Source of the DNA: Acidobacteriota bacterium
Lineage (GTDB): Bacteria; Acidobacteriota; Terriglobia; Terriglobales; Acidobacteriaceae
DNA: 64,000 nucleotides
Reading direction: 5' to 3'
Assembly: GCA_003225005.1 (NCBI GenBank)
Contig: QIAN01000065.1
Coordinates: 62,001 to 126,000, forward strand
In this document: positions 29,347-39,087 of the stretch, one piece after another
Position numbering within the stretch: position 1 is the first letter of the stretch
Layout: every line of letters starts with the position of its first letter
Position numbers and translations under genes: made by a program
Notes under the pieces: generated by a model
What the model was told of the DNA's origin: nothing
The model's input: the letters and a program-made list of their open reading frames with translations, nothing else
Database searches by the model: none

Positions 29347-30534
29347 CTAGACCACCGATGTTGCCCGTTGAACGGCCTTCCCCCTGACCCGCTCCAGAGC
29401 GCATCGGCGGGCGTTGCCATCCGCTTCAAGCACCTTTTGTATAGATTCCAAATGTCCAGATTCAGTTGCAGAAAGCACCTCTTCGATGACCTGCGGAATC
29501 TGATCGAAGCGAATGCGGCCTTCGAGAAATCCGGCTACAGCCACTTCATCGGCCGCATTGAGCGCCACAGTCTTCGCTCCTCCTGCCTCCGCGGCCTCAT
29601 AGGCGAGACGAAGACAAGGGAATTTACTCATGTCCGGGGGGCAGAAGTCGAGATGACGCAGGTCACCGACAGGAAAACGCATATCCGATGGGATACGTTC
29701 GGGGTAGGTTAGAGCGTAGAGGATGGGCAGGCGCATATCGGTCACCGAAAACTGGGCAAGTATGCTGCCATCGACGAACTCGACCATGGAATGAATGGTC
29801 GACTGGGGGTGGACGATCACTTCCACTTTTCTTACCCCAATGGGAAACAACCTGCAAGCTTCGATTACCTCAAAGCCCTTATTCATCAATGTGGCTGAGT
29901 CGATGGTGATACGCTTGCCCATTTTCCAAGTCGGATGGTTCAGGGCCTGCTCCACGCTAATGGACGCAAACTGCGAGCGCGGCGTATTCAGAAACGGCCC
30001 GCCCGAAGCCGTAAGCCAGATGCGCTCGACTTCTTCGATGCGACCGCCGCGCAGGCACTGATGCACCGCGTTGTGTTCACTGTCAATGGGTAGCAGCGGC
30101 TTGCCCTGCTTGCGGGCCTCGGCAGTGATGAGCTCCCCTGCCGCAACCAGGCACTCTTTATTGGCGAGGCCCACAATCTTGCCGCACCTCACCGCCTCGT
30201 AAGTCGCTTCCAGACCGGCCACGCCGACGATGGCGCTTACCACGAAATCCACATCCGCATGGGTCGCAACGCGCACCGCTCCTGCTGGTCCGTGGACGAT
30301 CTCAATTCCCCCACGACCTTCTTTCTTCAAACGCCCGCGCAGGGTAGCGGCGTCGTTTTCTGACGCCATGGACACAACCAGTGGCTGCCAGCGCATCGCC
30401 TGCTCGAACGTGGTCTCCAGATTTCCGCCGGCGGCGAGCGCCACAATCTGAAAGCGGTCGGGATAGGATTCAGCGACACGCAGCGTGCTGCAACCGATCG
30501 ACCCTGTCGACCCCAGGATGGCAATGCGTCTCAT
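29347..30534 (-). CDS. dxr: 1-deoxy-D-xylulose-5-phosphate reductoisomerase
   Basis: RRIAILGSTGSIGCSTLRVAESYPDRFQIVALAAGGN, KEGLANKECLVAAGEL-type motif, PIDSEHNAVHQCL, LTASGGPF, HPTWKMGKRITIDSATLMNKGFEVIEA. Confidence 0.97.
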   Translation of the reverse strand: MRRIAILGSTGSIGCSTLRVAESYPDRFQIVALAAGGNLETTFEQAMRWQPLVVSMASENDAATLRGRLKKEGRGGIEIVHGPAGAVRVATHADVDFVVSAIVGVAGLEATYEAVRCGKIVGLANKECLVAAGELITAEARKQGKPLLPIDSEHNAVHQCLRGGRIEEVERIWLTASGGPFLNTPRSQFASISVEQALNHPTWKMGKRITIDSATLMNKGFEVIEACRLFPIGVRKVEVIVHPQSTIHSMVEFVDGSILAQFSVTDMRLPILYALTYPERIPSDMRFPVGDLRHLDFCPPDMSKFPCLRLAYEAAEAGGAKTVALNAADEVAVAGFLEGRIRFDQIPQVIEEVLSATESGHLESIQKVLEADGNARRCALERVRGKAVQRATSVV

Positions 30535-30597
30535 GACAGCAGTTTAATGTTACGCGATTCCTGGCTCGTGTTTCCGGGGCAGGCGGCTGGGGGGGGG

Positions 30598-31494
30598 CTA
30601 CTGCATCACGCGCCAAGCTGCATAGTACCACAGTAGCGGAGCAGCAAAGAGCAGTGCATCAATTCGGTCAAGCATGCCGCCGTGGCCGGGCAGAATCGTG
30701 CCCGAGTCCTTGACGTTCGCGCCGCGCTTGATCAGTGATTCGACCAAATCGCCAAGCTGCGCCGCGATATTGATCGCGATGGTCAGCAGGATGATCGGCC
30801 ACAGAGCCGGCTTCTCCAGTCCGAACAAGCCGTCGCGCCGCTCGATCAGGCCCGCATTCAACAGGGCGGAACTCAGCGGCAGGGCGTAGTGGAACAGAAG
30901 AGCTCCAACCGCCAGACTCGCTGCCAACGAGGCCGCCGCACCCTCCCAGGTTTTCTTGGGACTAATGCGCGGCGCCATGAGATGTCGGCCCATCGATTTG
31001 CCGACGAAGTAAGCGAAAATATCTCCCGCCCAAACGACCAGCAGCAGATATAGCAACAGAAAACCTCCTGCCCACTGCTGGCGAAGCTGTACCAACATGC
31101 CTAGCGGCAGGGCGATGTAAGTGAATGCAAACACCGCCGCCGCCGCAGCAGGATAAGCACCGCTCAGGTTGTCGCGCCGCATGGTGATGGTCAGAAAAAG
31201 AAAGGGCGCGATGGCCGCGGCGAAGGCCAGACTGATGAGGAATTTTCCCATTGAAAACAGCGGCGTTTCAGCGCCCACGTTGATCGCCAGCAGCAAAAAA
31301 AAACCTGACACGAAGGCATAGGTGGGAATGCGCAAGGGCCGTACGCCGTACGATTCGGTAAGCTGTAGAAATTCATGAACCGTGAGAAGAGCGACCAGAG
31401 CGGCGACCAATGCCACCACCGCAACCGGCGCCCGCAGCACCAGGAGGAGAACAATCGGGATAAGGACGGCTGCGGTCGCGATGCGCTTTAGCAA
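30598..31494 (-). CDS. cdsA: Phosphatidate cytidylyltransferase
   Basis: Multi-TM; AGDIFAYFVGKSMGRHLMAPRISPKKTWEGAAASLAAS, SLIKRGANVKDSGTILPGHGGMLDRIDALLFAAPL. Confidence 0.96.
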   Translation of the reverse strand: MLKRIATAAVLIPIVLLLVLRAPVAVVALVAALVALLTVHEFLQLTESYGVRPLRIPTYAFVSGFFLLLAINVGAETPLFSMGKFLISLAFAAAIAPFLFLTITMRRDNLSGAYPAAAAAVFAFTYIALPLGMLVQLRQQWAGGFLLLYLLLVVWAGDIFAYFVGKSMGRHLMAPRISPKKTWEGAAASLAASLAVGALLFHYALPLSSALLNAGLIERRDGLFGLEKPALWPIILLTIAINIAAQLGDLVESLIKRGANVKDSGTILPGHGGMLDRIDALLFAAPLLWYYAAWRVMQ

Positions 31495-31530
31495 GAGGAG
31501 TAAGTTTCGTTCTGAAAAGCCCGGCTTCCG

Positions 31531-32349
31531 CTACTTGTGGTTCTTGGCATGCTCCGAATTGGTATGCGCTTCCCCGTGATTCAGCCCGCCATAGCGCCGC
31601 TCCCGCTTCTGGTATTCGGCGATGCCTTCAAGCAGATGCACTCCCCGAAAATCCGGCCACAATGTCGGCGTCACGTAAATCTCGGCATATGCCAGTTGCC
31701 ACAGCAAGAAGTTGCTAAGCCGCATCTCGCCGCTGGTGCGCACCACAAGATCCGGATCAGGCAGCGCACGCGTGTAGAGATGGCGTGCGACCTCATCTTC
31801 GTTGATTTCGAGATGCTCAATGCCACCATTGCTGGTGGCTTTTTCAACCATCGAGCGAAATGCGTCCACCAGTTCGCTGCGTGCGCTGTAATTTAGCGCC
31901 AAGGTGAGCGCCATGCCGGTGTTGCGCGCCGTGCTCTCCCGCGCCCATGCCATGCGTTCCTGCACGTCTTCGGGGAGCTCGTGCTGCCGCCCAATGTATT
32001 CCAGGCGGATGTTGTTTTTATTGAGCGCGGGCACTTCCGCCTTCAGATAGCGGCCGAGGAGTCCCATAAGAAACCCAACTTCGCTCCTGGGACGCTTCTT
32101 CCAGTTCTCCTCCGAGAAGGCATAGAGGGTCAGCGCTGGTATATGGATGCGAGCGGCGGTCTCGATAGTGGAGCGCACTGCCGTGACGCCGGCGCGATGC
32201 CCGGCCACGCGCGGGAGATGTCGCCGCTTGGCCCAGCGTCCGTTGCCGTCCATGATGATGGCGATGTGTCTAGGGAGCCGATCCGGATCAAGCTGTCGGT
32301 AGACTTCGGTCTCTTTTCGATCCAGTCCGGCGGGAATTCTTGCCTGCAA
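31531..32349 (-). CDS. uppS: Isoprenyl transferase (undecaprenyl diphosphate synthase family)
   Basis: PRHIAIIMDGNGRWAKRRHLPRVAGHRAGVTAVRSTIETA, LTLYAFSEENWKRP-like, PDLVVRTSGEMRLSNFLLWQLAYAEIYVTPTLWPDF. Confidence 0.96.
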   Translation of the reverse strand: MQARIPAGLDRKETEVYRQLDPDRLPRHIAIIMDGNGRWAKRRHLPRVAGHRAGVTAVRSTIETAARIHIPALTLYAFSEENWKKRPRSEVGFLMGLLGRYLKAEVPALNKNNIRLEYIGRQHELPEDVQERMAWARESTARNTGMALTLALNYSARSELVDAFRSMVEKATSNGGIEHLEINEDEVARHLYTRALPDPDLVVRTSGEMRLSNFLLWQLAYAEIYVTPTLWPDFRGVHLLEGIAEYQKRERRYGGLNHGEAHTNSEHAKNHK

Positions 32350-32454
32350 CGAGTATCCCCTTCCGAATCATGAAGCTAACATAGGGGAGGAGTTGTTGCA
32401 ATGCAGAGGAGCCAAGTCGGAAGCAGGCCGTCTGCGAGCAGCAGTCCGCAAGTG

Positions 32455-33531
32455 TTACTTTGCTTCCTCGGGAACTACCAACAGCTCCAGCTTTTCTGTG
32501 TGCCGCAGCACCAGCAGCGAGCAGCTCACCCCGACCCGCACATCGGTCAGCAAGCGATGCAGATCATCCACGCCAGCCACTGGCTGGCCTTCCAGCGCGA
32601 CGATGACATCGCCCTCCCGTAATCCAGCTCGTTGTGCCGGGCTGCCGCTTTCGCTCGACAACACAATCACTCCAGTTTCCTTGGGCAGATCGTAGAAGCG
32701 CACCACCCGGCGGTGCACGGGGACGGTCTGGGCTGATACGCCAATGTAGCTGCGGCGGATTCTTCCATCGCGCAGCAGGCGGCTGGCCACGAACTTCGCC
32801 GTGTTGATGCCGATGGCGAAGCATATACCTTGTGCGGGGAGAATGGTGGCCGTGTTCACCCCGACCACGCGGCCTGCCGAATCCACCAGCGGGCCGCCGG
32901 AGTTCCCAGGATTGAGCGAGGCGTCGGTCTGAACCACATCGTCGATAAGCCGCCCCGAGTACGAGCGCAGCGACCGGCCCAGAGCGCTTACTACTCCCGC
33001 CGTTACGGTGGACTGAAATCCATACGGCGCGCCGATCGCGATGACGACCTGTCCCACGCGAAGCTGCTGGGAATCGCCGAGTATGGCGGCCGTTAGGCCA
33101 GGTTCGTCCACGCGAATTACGGCAAGGTCGCTCGCCGGATCGTCACCGATGGCGCTGGCAGACATGCGGCGCCCGTCGGGCAATTTGACGCCAATGCGTC
33201 GGGCGTCGTGAACCACGTGGCTGTTGGTCAGGATTAATCCATCGGGCGTGAACACGAATCCAGAGCCGCCACCGCTTCCCTCCCTGCGCTCGCCGGTGCG
33301 GGTGCGGCCGCGCGACTGATGCACTTCGATGTTCACCACCGACGGGCTGACCTGCTCCACTGCTCCAGTTACTGCGCGCGAGTAGGCATCGAGCAATGCG
33401 GCGTCGGCTTCCCCGACCGATCCTGGCAGAGAGGATTCGCTGCTCCGTCGGTCTGATCCGCCAGATTGGCTGAGAAAGGCGGCAGCGGAGCTAACCGAAG
33501 TGGAGACCGTGTCGCTCTCTTCGAGACTCAT
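32455..33531 (-). CDS. HtrA/DegP-like trypsin-type serine protease with PDZ domain
   Basis: GSGFVFTPDGLILTNSHVVHDARRIGVKLPDGR, TDASLNPGNSGGPLVDSAGRVVGVNTA, C-terminal PDZ. Confidence 0.93.
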   Translation of the reverse strand: MSLEESDTVSTSVSSAAAFLSQSGGSDRRSSESSLPGSVGEADAALLDAYSRAVTGAVEQVSPSVVNIEVHQSRGRTRTGERREGSGGGSGFVFTPDGLILTNSHVVHDARRIGVKLPDGRRMSASAIGDDPASDLAVIRVDEPGLTAAILGDSQQLRVGQVVIAIGAPYGFQSTVTAGVVSALGRSLRSYSGRLIDDVVQTDASLNPGNSGGPLVDSAGRVVGVNTATILPAQGICFAIGINTAKFVASRLLRDGRIRRSYIGVSAQTVPVHRRVVRFYDLPKETGVIVLSSESGSPAQRAGLREGDVIVALEGQPVAGVDDLHRLLTDVRVGVSCSLLVLRHTEKLELLVVPEEAK

Positions 33532-33595
33532 GCTCGATAGATGTCAATAGATCTGTTTCGGATTCAGAGCGGCCCGATCGATATCTTCACTCCGC

Positions 33596-33630
33596 AAAAA
33601 AAACCGGGACCAAGCGATGGTCCCGGTTTT
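33596..33630 (-). terminator. Intrinsic, possibly bidirectional terminator
   Basis: AAACCGGGACC-aagcgat-GGTCCCGGTTT, A-tract on left and T-run on right. Confidence 0.85.
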
Positions 33631-33748
33631 GAGTTGGCTGGTTGCCCGGATAAAAATTGGGGCGCTTACGCGGCCTGAGCGAAGCGGGAGCCGCGTGGCG
33701 AAATCCTGAGCCGCGCTGTTTCCGGCGAAGCATCTACAGTCTCGCGGG

Positions 33749-34288
33749 TTACGCGGTTCGCCGCGGCCTCACCGTCAAATCCCGCAACTGGGTCAGAATG
33801 CTGGACATCTGCATTCCGTTGAGCTGCGAAACAAACGGCAGAATCTCAGCTACAAACTGGTCTTTCACCAGTTCGCTGATTTCATGCTGACGGCTCTTTT
33901 CACCGCCAGTGAGCAGTTCCGGCACGGTTACCTCCAGTGCTCGCGCCAGCCGCTCCAGGGAAGACAGCGTGGGCGTGGCCTTCTCGTTTTCGATTTTCGA
34001 CACGTAGGTTCGGGGCACCGACATCCGTCCAGCCAGTTGCCGCTGGCTGAGACCGTTACGCAGGCGCAGTGAGCGAATCGAGGTGGCCAGGTTCAAGTGT
34101 CCGCGGCCGTTGCAGTGGCTTGGCATCATCACCAGCTCAGGCGCGACTTCGACCGGTTCCGGTTCTTCCTCGTCCATGGACAAGTGGCAACGGCGGCAGT
34201 TGTTATTGGCGGTGCGGAATTGCACCAACAGGCAGTGATCGCAACGTACGACCTCCCGTGCGTTCACCGGGGCAAGAGTCGTCGACAT
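33749..34288 (-). CDS. XRE-type HTH protein with N-terminal CxxC zinc-ribbon-like segment
   Basis: VVRCDHCLLVQFRTANNNCRRCH then IRSLRLRNGLSQRQLAGRMSVPRTYVSKIENEKATPTLSSLERLARALEVTVPELL. Confidence 0.8.
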   Translation of the reverse strand: MSTTLAPVNAREVVRCDHCLLVQFRTANNNCRRCHLSMDEEEPEPVEVAPELVMMPSHCNGRGHLNLATSIRSLRLRNGLSQRQLAGRMSVPRTYVSKIENEKATPTLSSLERLARALEVTVPELLTGGEKSRQHEISELVKDQFVAEILPFVSQLNGMQMSSILTQLRDLTVRPRRTA

Positions 34289-34473
34289 CGGGTTGTGGGA
34301 GTGCCAGAGCGGGCTACTCCTGGAACCGTATCTGGGGGAGAGGTTCCAAAACCTCAAGCGTAATCTGAGGTACAGCCCCTGTGGATGTCAAGTATAAAAT
34401 GAAATGAAACACGAAGTGCTTCGTTCAAAGACCGAAATAACCCAGTGGGAAACCGGAGAAAACCAGGAAAAAC

Positions 34474-35079
34474 ATGATGGATCGGAACGCCGCGTGGTGT
34501 TTACTAACTGAGTTCACCCAGTCCGAAAGTTTGCGCAAGCACGCGCTCGCCGTCGAAGCGTGCATGCGCGCCTACGGTCGAAAATTCGCTGCGGGTTCGG
34601 CATCGGCTTCAACCAACGACGAAGAACTCTGGGGCATCGTCGGACTCATTCACGACTTCGATTATGAAGAATATCCCAGCCTCGATGATCATCCTTACAA
34701 GGGCAACGCCGTTCTGAAAGAGCGAGGCTGGCCAGAGGTAATCCGTCGTGCTGTGATGTCGCACGCCGAATACACAGGAGTCAGTCGGGATTCGATGATG
34801 GAGAAGGCCCTGTTCGCCTGCGACGAGCTAGCCGGATTCATCACCGCCGTCGCCCTCATCAAGCCCGGCAAGTCCCTCGCCGAGGTCGACACCAAATCAG
34901 TCAGAAAAAGAATGAAAGACAAAGCCTTCGCCCGCAAAGTCAATCGCGAGGACATCATTAACGGCGCGCTTGGACTGGGCGTGGATCTGGACGAGCACAT
35001 CGGGTTCTGTATTGAGGCGTTGAAGGGAATTGCCGGGGAGCTTGGGTTGGACGGCAGCGCCGTGAAAACAGCCTCGTAG
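34474..35079 (+). CDS. HD-domain hydrolase
   Basis: SLRKHALAVEACMRAYGRKF...LWGIVGLIHDFDYEEYPSLDDHPYKGNAVLKERGWPEVIRRAVMSHAEY. Confidence 0.88.
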   Translation: MMDRNAAWCLLTEFTQSESLRKHALAVEACMRAYGRKFAAGSASASTNDEELWGIVGLIHDFDYEEYPSLDDHPYKGNAVLKERGWPEVIRRAVMSHAEYTGVSRDSMMEKALFACDELAGFITAVALIKPGKSLAEVDTKSVRKRMKDKAFARKVNREDIINGALGLGVDLDEHIGFCIEALKGIAGELGLDGSAVKTAS

Positions 35080-35170
35080 GGGCAGCGCTAGCGGATTGCA
35101 TCCGGCCCAAGGACGATCGCCTCCCACTTGTGTGCCGGGCACGAAACCACGGGAGGGCACGGCTTCCAGC

Positions 35171-36706
35171 CTACCGCACCACTGCAGCCACCTTACCGCT
35201 CGCAATCAACTCCGCCAGCCGGGTGAAGTCTTGATACATCACGCGGTCCTTCACCATCGTCGGGCATACCGCACGGATTGCCGCGTGCGCAGCCTGTCCT
35301 CGCTTAGACGTCTTGAGCGGCGCGAGAAAGTCGAGCGCTTGCGCTACGGCCATGGCCTCAATGGCAAGCACGTTACGCGTGTTAGCGACGATGCGGGTGA
35401 GCTTCATCGCCGCCGTCATGCCCATCGAGACGTAATCTTCCTTATTGCCTGAGGTCGTGATCGAGTCTGCTGATGCGGGATGCGCCAGCACTTTGTTCTC
35501 GCTCACCAGCGAAGCGGCGGTGACCTGCGGCAGCATGAAACCGGAGTTCAGCCCCGCACCAGCCGCGAGGAATGGCGGCAGGCCTTCGTTCAGCGCAGGA
35601 TTCACCAGCCGTTCCAGGCGCCGCTCGCTGATGCCGGCTAGCGCGGTGAGAGCGATGGCAAGAAAGTCGAGCGCGAACGCCAAAGGCTGGCCGTGAAAGT
35701 TTCCGCCCGAAATAATGTCGCCTTCAGCCTGCCTGGCGTCTGTGACGAAGACCAGCGGATTGTCGACGGCAGAGTTCACTTCGACTTCGAAGACGTCGCG
35801 GCAATGCGCCAGCGTGTCGCGGGTTGCGCCGTGGACTTGCGGGATGCAGCGCAGCGAATATGCGTCCTGAACCTTGCCGCAGTCGCGATGTGATTCGCGA
35901 ATCTGGCTGCCTTCCAGCACGCGGCGCAGGTTTTCCGCACTCTTCAACTGCCCGCTGTGCGGACGGGCCTTGTGAATGCGCTCATCGAAAGCGACGTCAG
36001 TGCCCTTGAGCGCATCACAACACAGGGCGCCGAGAACATCGGCCGTGTCCACCAGAATTTCTGCGGCCAGCAGAGCCAGCGTCCCCACCGCCAGCATGCC
36101 CTGTGTGCCATTGATGAGAGAGATGGTTTCTTTTGCCTCGAGTACCAGCGGCTTTATCTGTGCCTGCTTCAGCGCGTCAGCCGCGGCGATGCGCGCGCCC
36201 TTATCGTCGATACATTCGCCTTCGCCAATCAGCGCGAGGGCCAGATGCGCCAGCGGCGCGAGATCTCCGCTTGCCCCCACGCTGCCCTGCGAAGGCACCA
36301 TGGGAGTGACGCCGCGATTGAGGAATTCACAGAGCGTATCAATCACCACCGGGCGCACGCCCGAGCAGCCCTTCGCGAGAGAGTTGGCGCGCAACAGCAT
36401 CATGGCGCGGGTCTCAGCAACGGACAGCGGCTCGCCCACTCCGGCGGCGTGCGAGCGCACCAGATTGACTTGCAGTTGGCGAATCTGGTCGCCGGCAATG
36501 CGGACGTCGCTGAGCTGGCCCACGCCGGTGGTGATGGCGTAGGCGAGCTTATTGTTCGCTACCACGGCATTCACCACGGCACGTGCGCTCTCGACCGCTT
36601 CGCGCGCGTCGGGCGCGAGGAGCACAGGACGCCGGTCACCAATCAGCGCGACTTCGCGCACCGCTTCCAGAGTGAGATCATTCCCGTTGATGTGAAGGGC
36701 TTTCAA
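35171..36706 (-). CDS. hutH: Histidine ammonia-lyase
   Basis: YAITTGVGQLSDVRI, GSVGASGDLAPLAHLALALIGEGE with MIO ASG motif, TDARQAEGDIISGGNFHGQPLAFALD. Confidence 0.95.
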   Translation of the reverse strand: MKALHINGNDLTLEAVREVALIGDRRPVLLAPDAREAVESARAVVNAVVANNKLAYAITTGVGQLSDVRIAGDQIRQLQVNLVRSHAAGVGEPLSVAETRAMMLLRANSLAKGCSGVRPVVIDTLCEFLNRGVTPMVPSQGSVGASGDLAPLAHLALALIGEGECIDDKGARIAAADALKQAQIKPLVLEAKETISLINGTQGMLAVGTLALLAAEILVDTADVLGALCCDALKGTDVAFDERIHKARPHSGQLKSAENLRRVLEGSQIRESHRDCGKVQDAYSLRCIPQVHGATRDTLAHCRDVFEVEVNSAVDNPLVFVTDARQAEGDIISGGNFHGQPLAFALDFLAIALTALAGISERRLERLVNPALNEGLPPFLAAGAGLNSGFMLPQVTAASLVSENKVLAHPASADSITTSGNKEDYVSMGMTAAMKLTRIVANTRNVLAIEAMAVAQALDFLAPLKTSKRGQAAHAAIRAVCPTMVKDRVMYQDFTRLAELIASGKVAAVVR

Positions 36707-36758
36707 AAGAGTTCCCTAATTTCTATCTTCCGCTTTCGCTTCTGCCTCGAATTGCAAT

Positions 36759-37190
36759 CTACTCTCGCAGCGCGGCGCGAAATGCGTTCAAATATTTGTC
36801 GGGCAAAACGGCGATCTTCATTTGCGGGTCGGTGACGATGTGTGTGGTCTCCCCCTCGGCCAGCAGTGTGCCATCGGACAGGCGAACCAGTTCGTAGCCA
36901 AAATGAACCACTGAATCGCGAGCGCTCTTCAGCCGCGTGCGCACCAGCACCTCTTCGTCATAACGCACCGGGGCGCGATAGCGGCAGGTGGCCTCCGCGA
37001 CGGCGATGAAACGGTTGTCTTTGCTTTCCATATCGCGGTAGGAGAAGCCCATCTGCCGCAGCAATTCGACCCGGCCCACTTCGAACCAGATGAAATGATT
37101 CGAGTGATAGACCACGCCCATCTGGTCGGTCTCGGCGTAACGCACGCGTATGCGGGTTTCATTAACGGCGGGGTGATTGTCACCACTCAT
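36759..37190 (-). CDS. Acyl-CoA thioesterase, YbgC/4HBT hot-dog family
   Basis: IRVRYAETDQMGVVYHSNHFIWFEVGRVELLRQMGFSYRDMESKDNRFIAVAEATCRYRAPVRYDEEVLVRTRL. Confidence 0.93.
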   Translation of the reverse strand: MSGDNHPAVNETRIRVRYAETDQMGVVYHSNHFIWFEVGRVELLRQMGFSYRDMESKDNRFIAVAEATCRYRAPVRYDEEVLVRTRLKSARDSVVHFGYELVRLSDGTLLAEGETTHIVTDPQMKIAVLPDKYLNAFRAALRE

Positions 37191-37969
37191 TTTCCACTCC
37201 AGCGCGGCTTGCGCTTTTCGAGAAATGATGAGACGCCTTCACGGAAATCCGCCGTATTCCGTATGGCGGCATTCTCCCGGACGGCAGCCTCGATCTGAGC
37301 GTCGAGTTCAGCACGGGCGTGATCGGTAAGCAGGCGCTTGGTGGCGTGCAAAGAAGCCGGACTGTTCTCGATGAGCAGCGCAGCCAATTCGCGAGCCTTC
37401 GCCATCAAGGTTTCCGGAGCCACGATTTCGTTGATCAGCCCGATGCGTGCCGCTTCCTCTGCTCCCACAATGCGGCCTGTAAGCAGTAGATCGCGCGCCT
37501 GTTTTTCGCCGACCTGCCGAAGCAGAAAGGTGGACACGATCGCTGGTACAAATCCAATGCGCACTTCGGTATAGCCAAACTTAGCCTCCGGTACGGCAAG
37601 GGTGAAGTCGCACAGCAGAGCAAGCCCTGTGCCACCTGCGATCGCCGCTCCATTCACCGCTGCAATGGTCACCTTAGGAAACTCATAGAGCGAGCGGAAG
37701 AGGCGAACCATGGTCTCCGAATCCGTCAGATTCTGCTCCGCAGAGCGGCCAATCAGCGCCTTCAGGTCGTCCAGGTCCATGCCCGAACAGAAGGCTTTGC
37801 CGGCGCCGGTGATAATGAGCACCTGAGCCCGCGACTTGGCGACCTGATCGAAGCCTCGAAGCAAGTCGTCCATCAACTCGAAACTGATGGCGTTGCGCTT
37901 GTCAGGCCGGTTCAGCGTGATCGTGGCCACAGCAGCGTCGTGCGCGAGTTGGATTGTGGTGTAGGACAT
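37187..37969 (-). CDS. Enoyl-CoA hydratase/isomerase family protein
   Basis: VATITLNRPDKRNAISFELMDDLLRGFDQVA, GAGKAFCSGMDLDDLK, AAVNGAAIAGGTGLALLCDFTLA. Confidence 0.93.
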   Translation of the reverse strand: MSYTTIQLAHDAAVATITLNRPDKRNAISFELMDDLLRGFDQVAKSRAQVLIITGAGKAFCSGMDLDDLKALIGRSAEQNLTDSETMVRLFRSLYEFPKVTIAAVNGAAIAGGTGLALLCDFTLAVPEAKFGYTEVRIGFVPAIVSTFLLRQVGEKQARDLLLTGRIVGAEEAARIGLINEIVAPETLMAKARELAALLIENSPASLHATKRLLTDHARAELDAQIEAAVRENAAIRNTADFREGVSSFLEKRKPRWSGK

Positions 37970-38056
37970 TTCAAGATCAGCAGATCACCGATGAACGAGA
38001 GCACGGCGACACTCCATCAAATGGACTCGACGTCTCTGCACATTCTCCATGGCTCC

Positions 38057-38941
38057 TCAATCCGCAGCCACCGAAGTGGTGTACCGCTTTTCTATTTCCG
38101 CCGTGGCTCGCAACAGGGTTTCCAGCGGCTTCAGCGGCGGTAATGGTGCGCCACGTTGATGCAAGGCTTCAATGACTTTTTCGGTGGCGATATTTCCTAC
38201 CAGCGCGTCCTGGGCGAAGGGACACCCGCCGAGGCCGCCCAAAGCGGAATCAAAGCGGCGGCAGCCGGCGTCGTAGGCCGCAAGAATCCTTTCGGCGGCG
38301 TGCTCGGGACGGCTGTGCAGGTGCACGCCAATCTCGAGGTAATCGTAGATTGCCATCACCGCGCCGACCAGGTCACTGATCTGCTGCGGAATAGCCAGGC
38401 CGATTGTGTCGGCAAGAGAAATCATGTGGAGATTATCCACTTCCAACAGCGCAATGGCGTCGATGACCTCGTCGACGCTCCAGGGATCACCATAGGGATT
38501 GCCGAATGCCATGGAAATATAAACCACCACGCCGAGTCCGGCAGCATCGGCTTGGTTCTGAATCTTCTCCAGTTCTTCCAAAGCGTCTTCGGCGGATTGT
38601 TTCTGATTCTTCCGCAGAAATGTCTCGGAGATGGAATACGGAAATCCCAGCGTCTTCACGGCCTGCGTCTCGATGGCCCGTTGTGCGCCCTTTTCATTGA
38701 CCACGATCCCAATGATCTCGACGTCATCCGGGGGATCGAGTTCCTTCAATACTTCTTCCGAATCTGACATTTGGGGCACAGCTTTCGGGGATACGAATGA
38801 GACGGCATCGATGTGCTTGAATCCCGCGCTAATCAGCGCCTGCAAATACGTCCGCTTAATGTCAGACGGAATTTGTCCTTTCAGCCCCTGCCAGGCGTCG
38901 CGTGGACATTCGATCAGTTTTATGGAATCCGCTCTTAGCAT
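38057..38941 (-). CDS. Hydroxymethylglutaryl-CoA lyase family protein
   Basis: IECPRDAWQGLKGQIPSDIKRTYLQALISAGFKHIDAVSFVSPKAVPQMSDSEEVL, GVHLHSRPEHAAERILAAYDAGCRRFDSALGGLGGCPFAQDALVGNIATEKV. Confidence 0.9.
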   Translation of the reverse strand: MLRADSIKLIECPRDAWQGLKGQIPSDIKRTYLQALISAGFKHIDAVSFVSPKAVPQMSDSEEVLKELDPPDDVEIIGIVVNEKGAQRAIETQAVKTLGFPYSISETFLRKNQKQSAEDALEELEKIQNQADAAGLGVVVYISMAFGNPYGDPWSVDEVIDAIALLEVDNLHMISLADTIGLAIPQQISDLVGAVMAIYDYLEIGVHLHSRPEHAAERILAAYDAGCRRFDSALGGLGGCPFAQDALVGNIATEKVIEALHQRGAPLPPLKPLETLLRATAEIEKRYTTSVAAD

Positions 38942-39087
38942 TCAGTTCTTGGCTTTCAGCCAAAATCGGCAACGGAAACATGATCGATCGGACTACAGTC
39001 CCGCCGCCGGCGGATGCACAGCCCTTGATCAAGTCGTCGATTGCCGATTGCAAATCGAAAATCAACCACTCCGTCTACCCTGCTGAA

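Noticed and set aside
26588-32349. ispG-rseP-dxr-cdsA-uppS gene order as unusual
   Set aside because: Clustering of these genes is widespread in bacteria.
35957-36835. 292-aa plus-strand ORF
   Set aside because: Antisense to hutH; high-GC shadow ORF.
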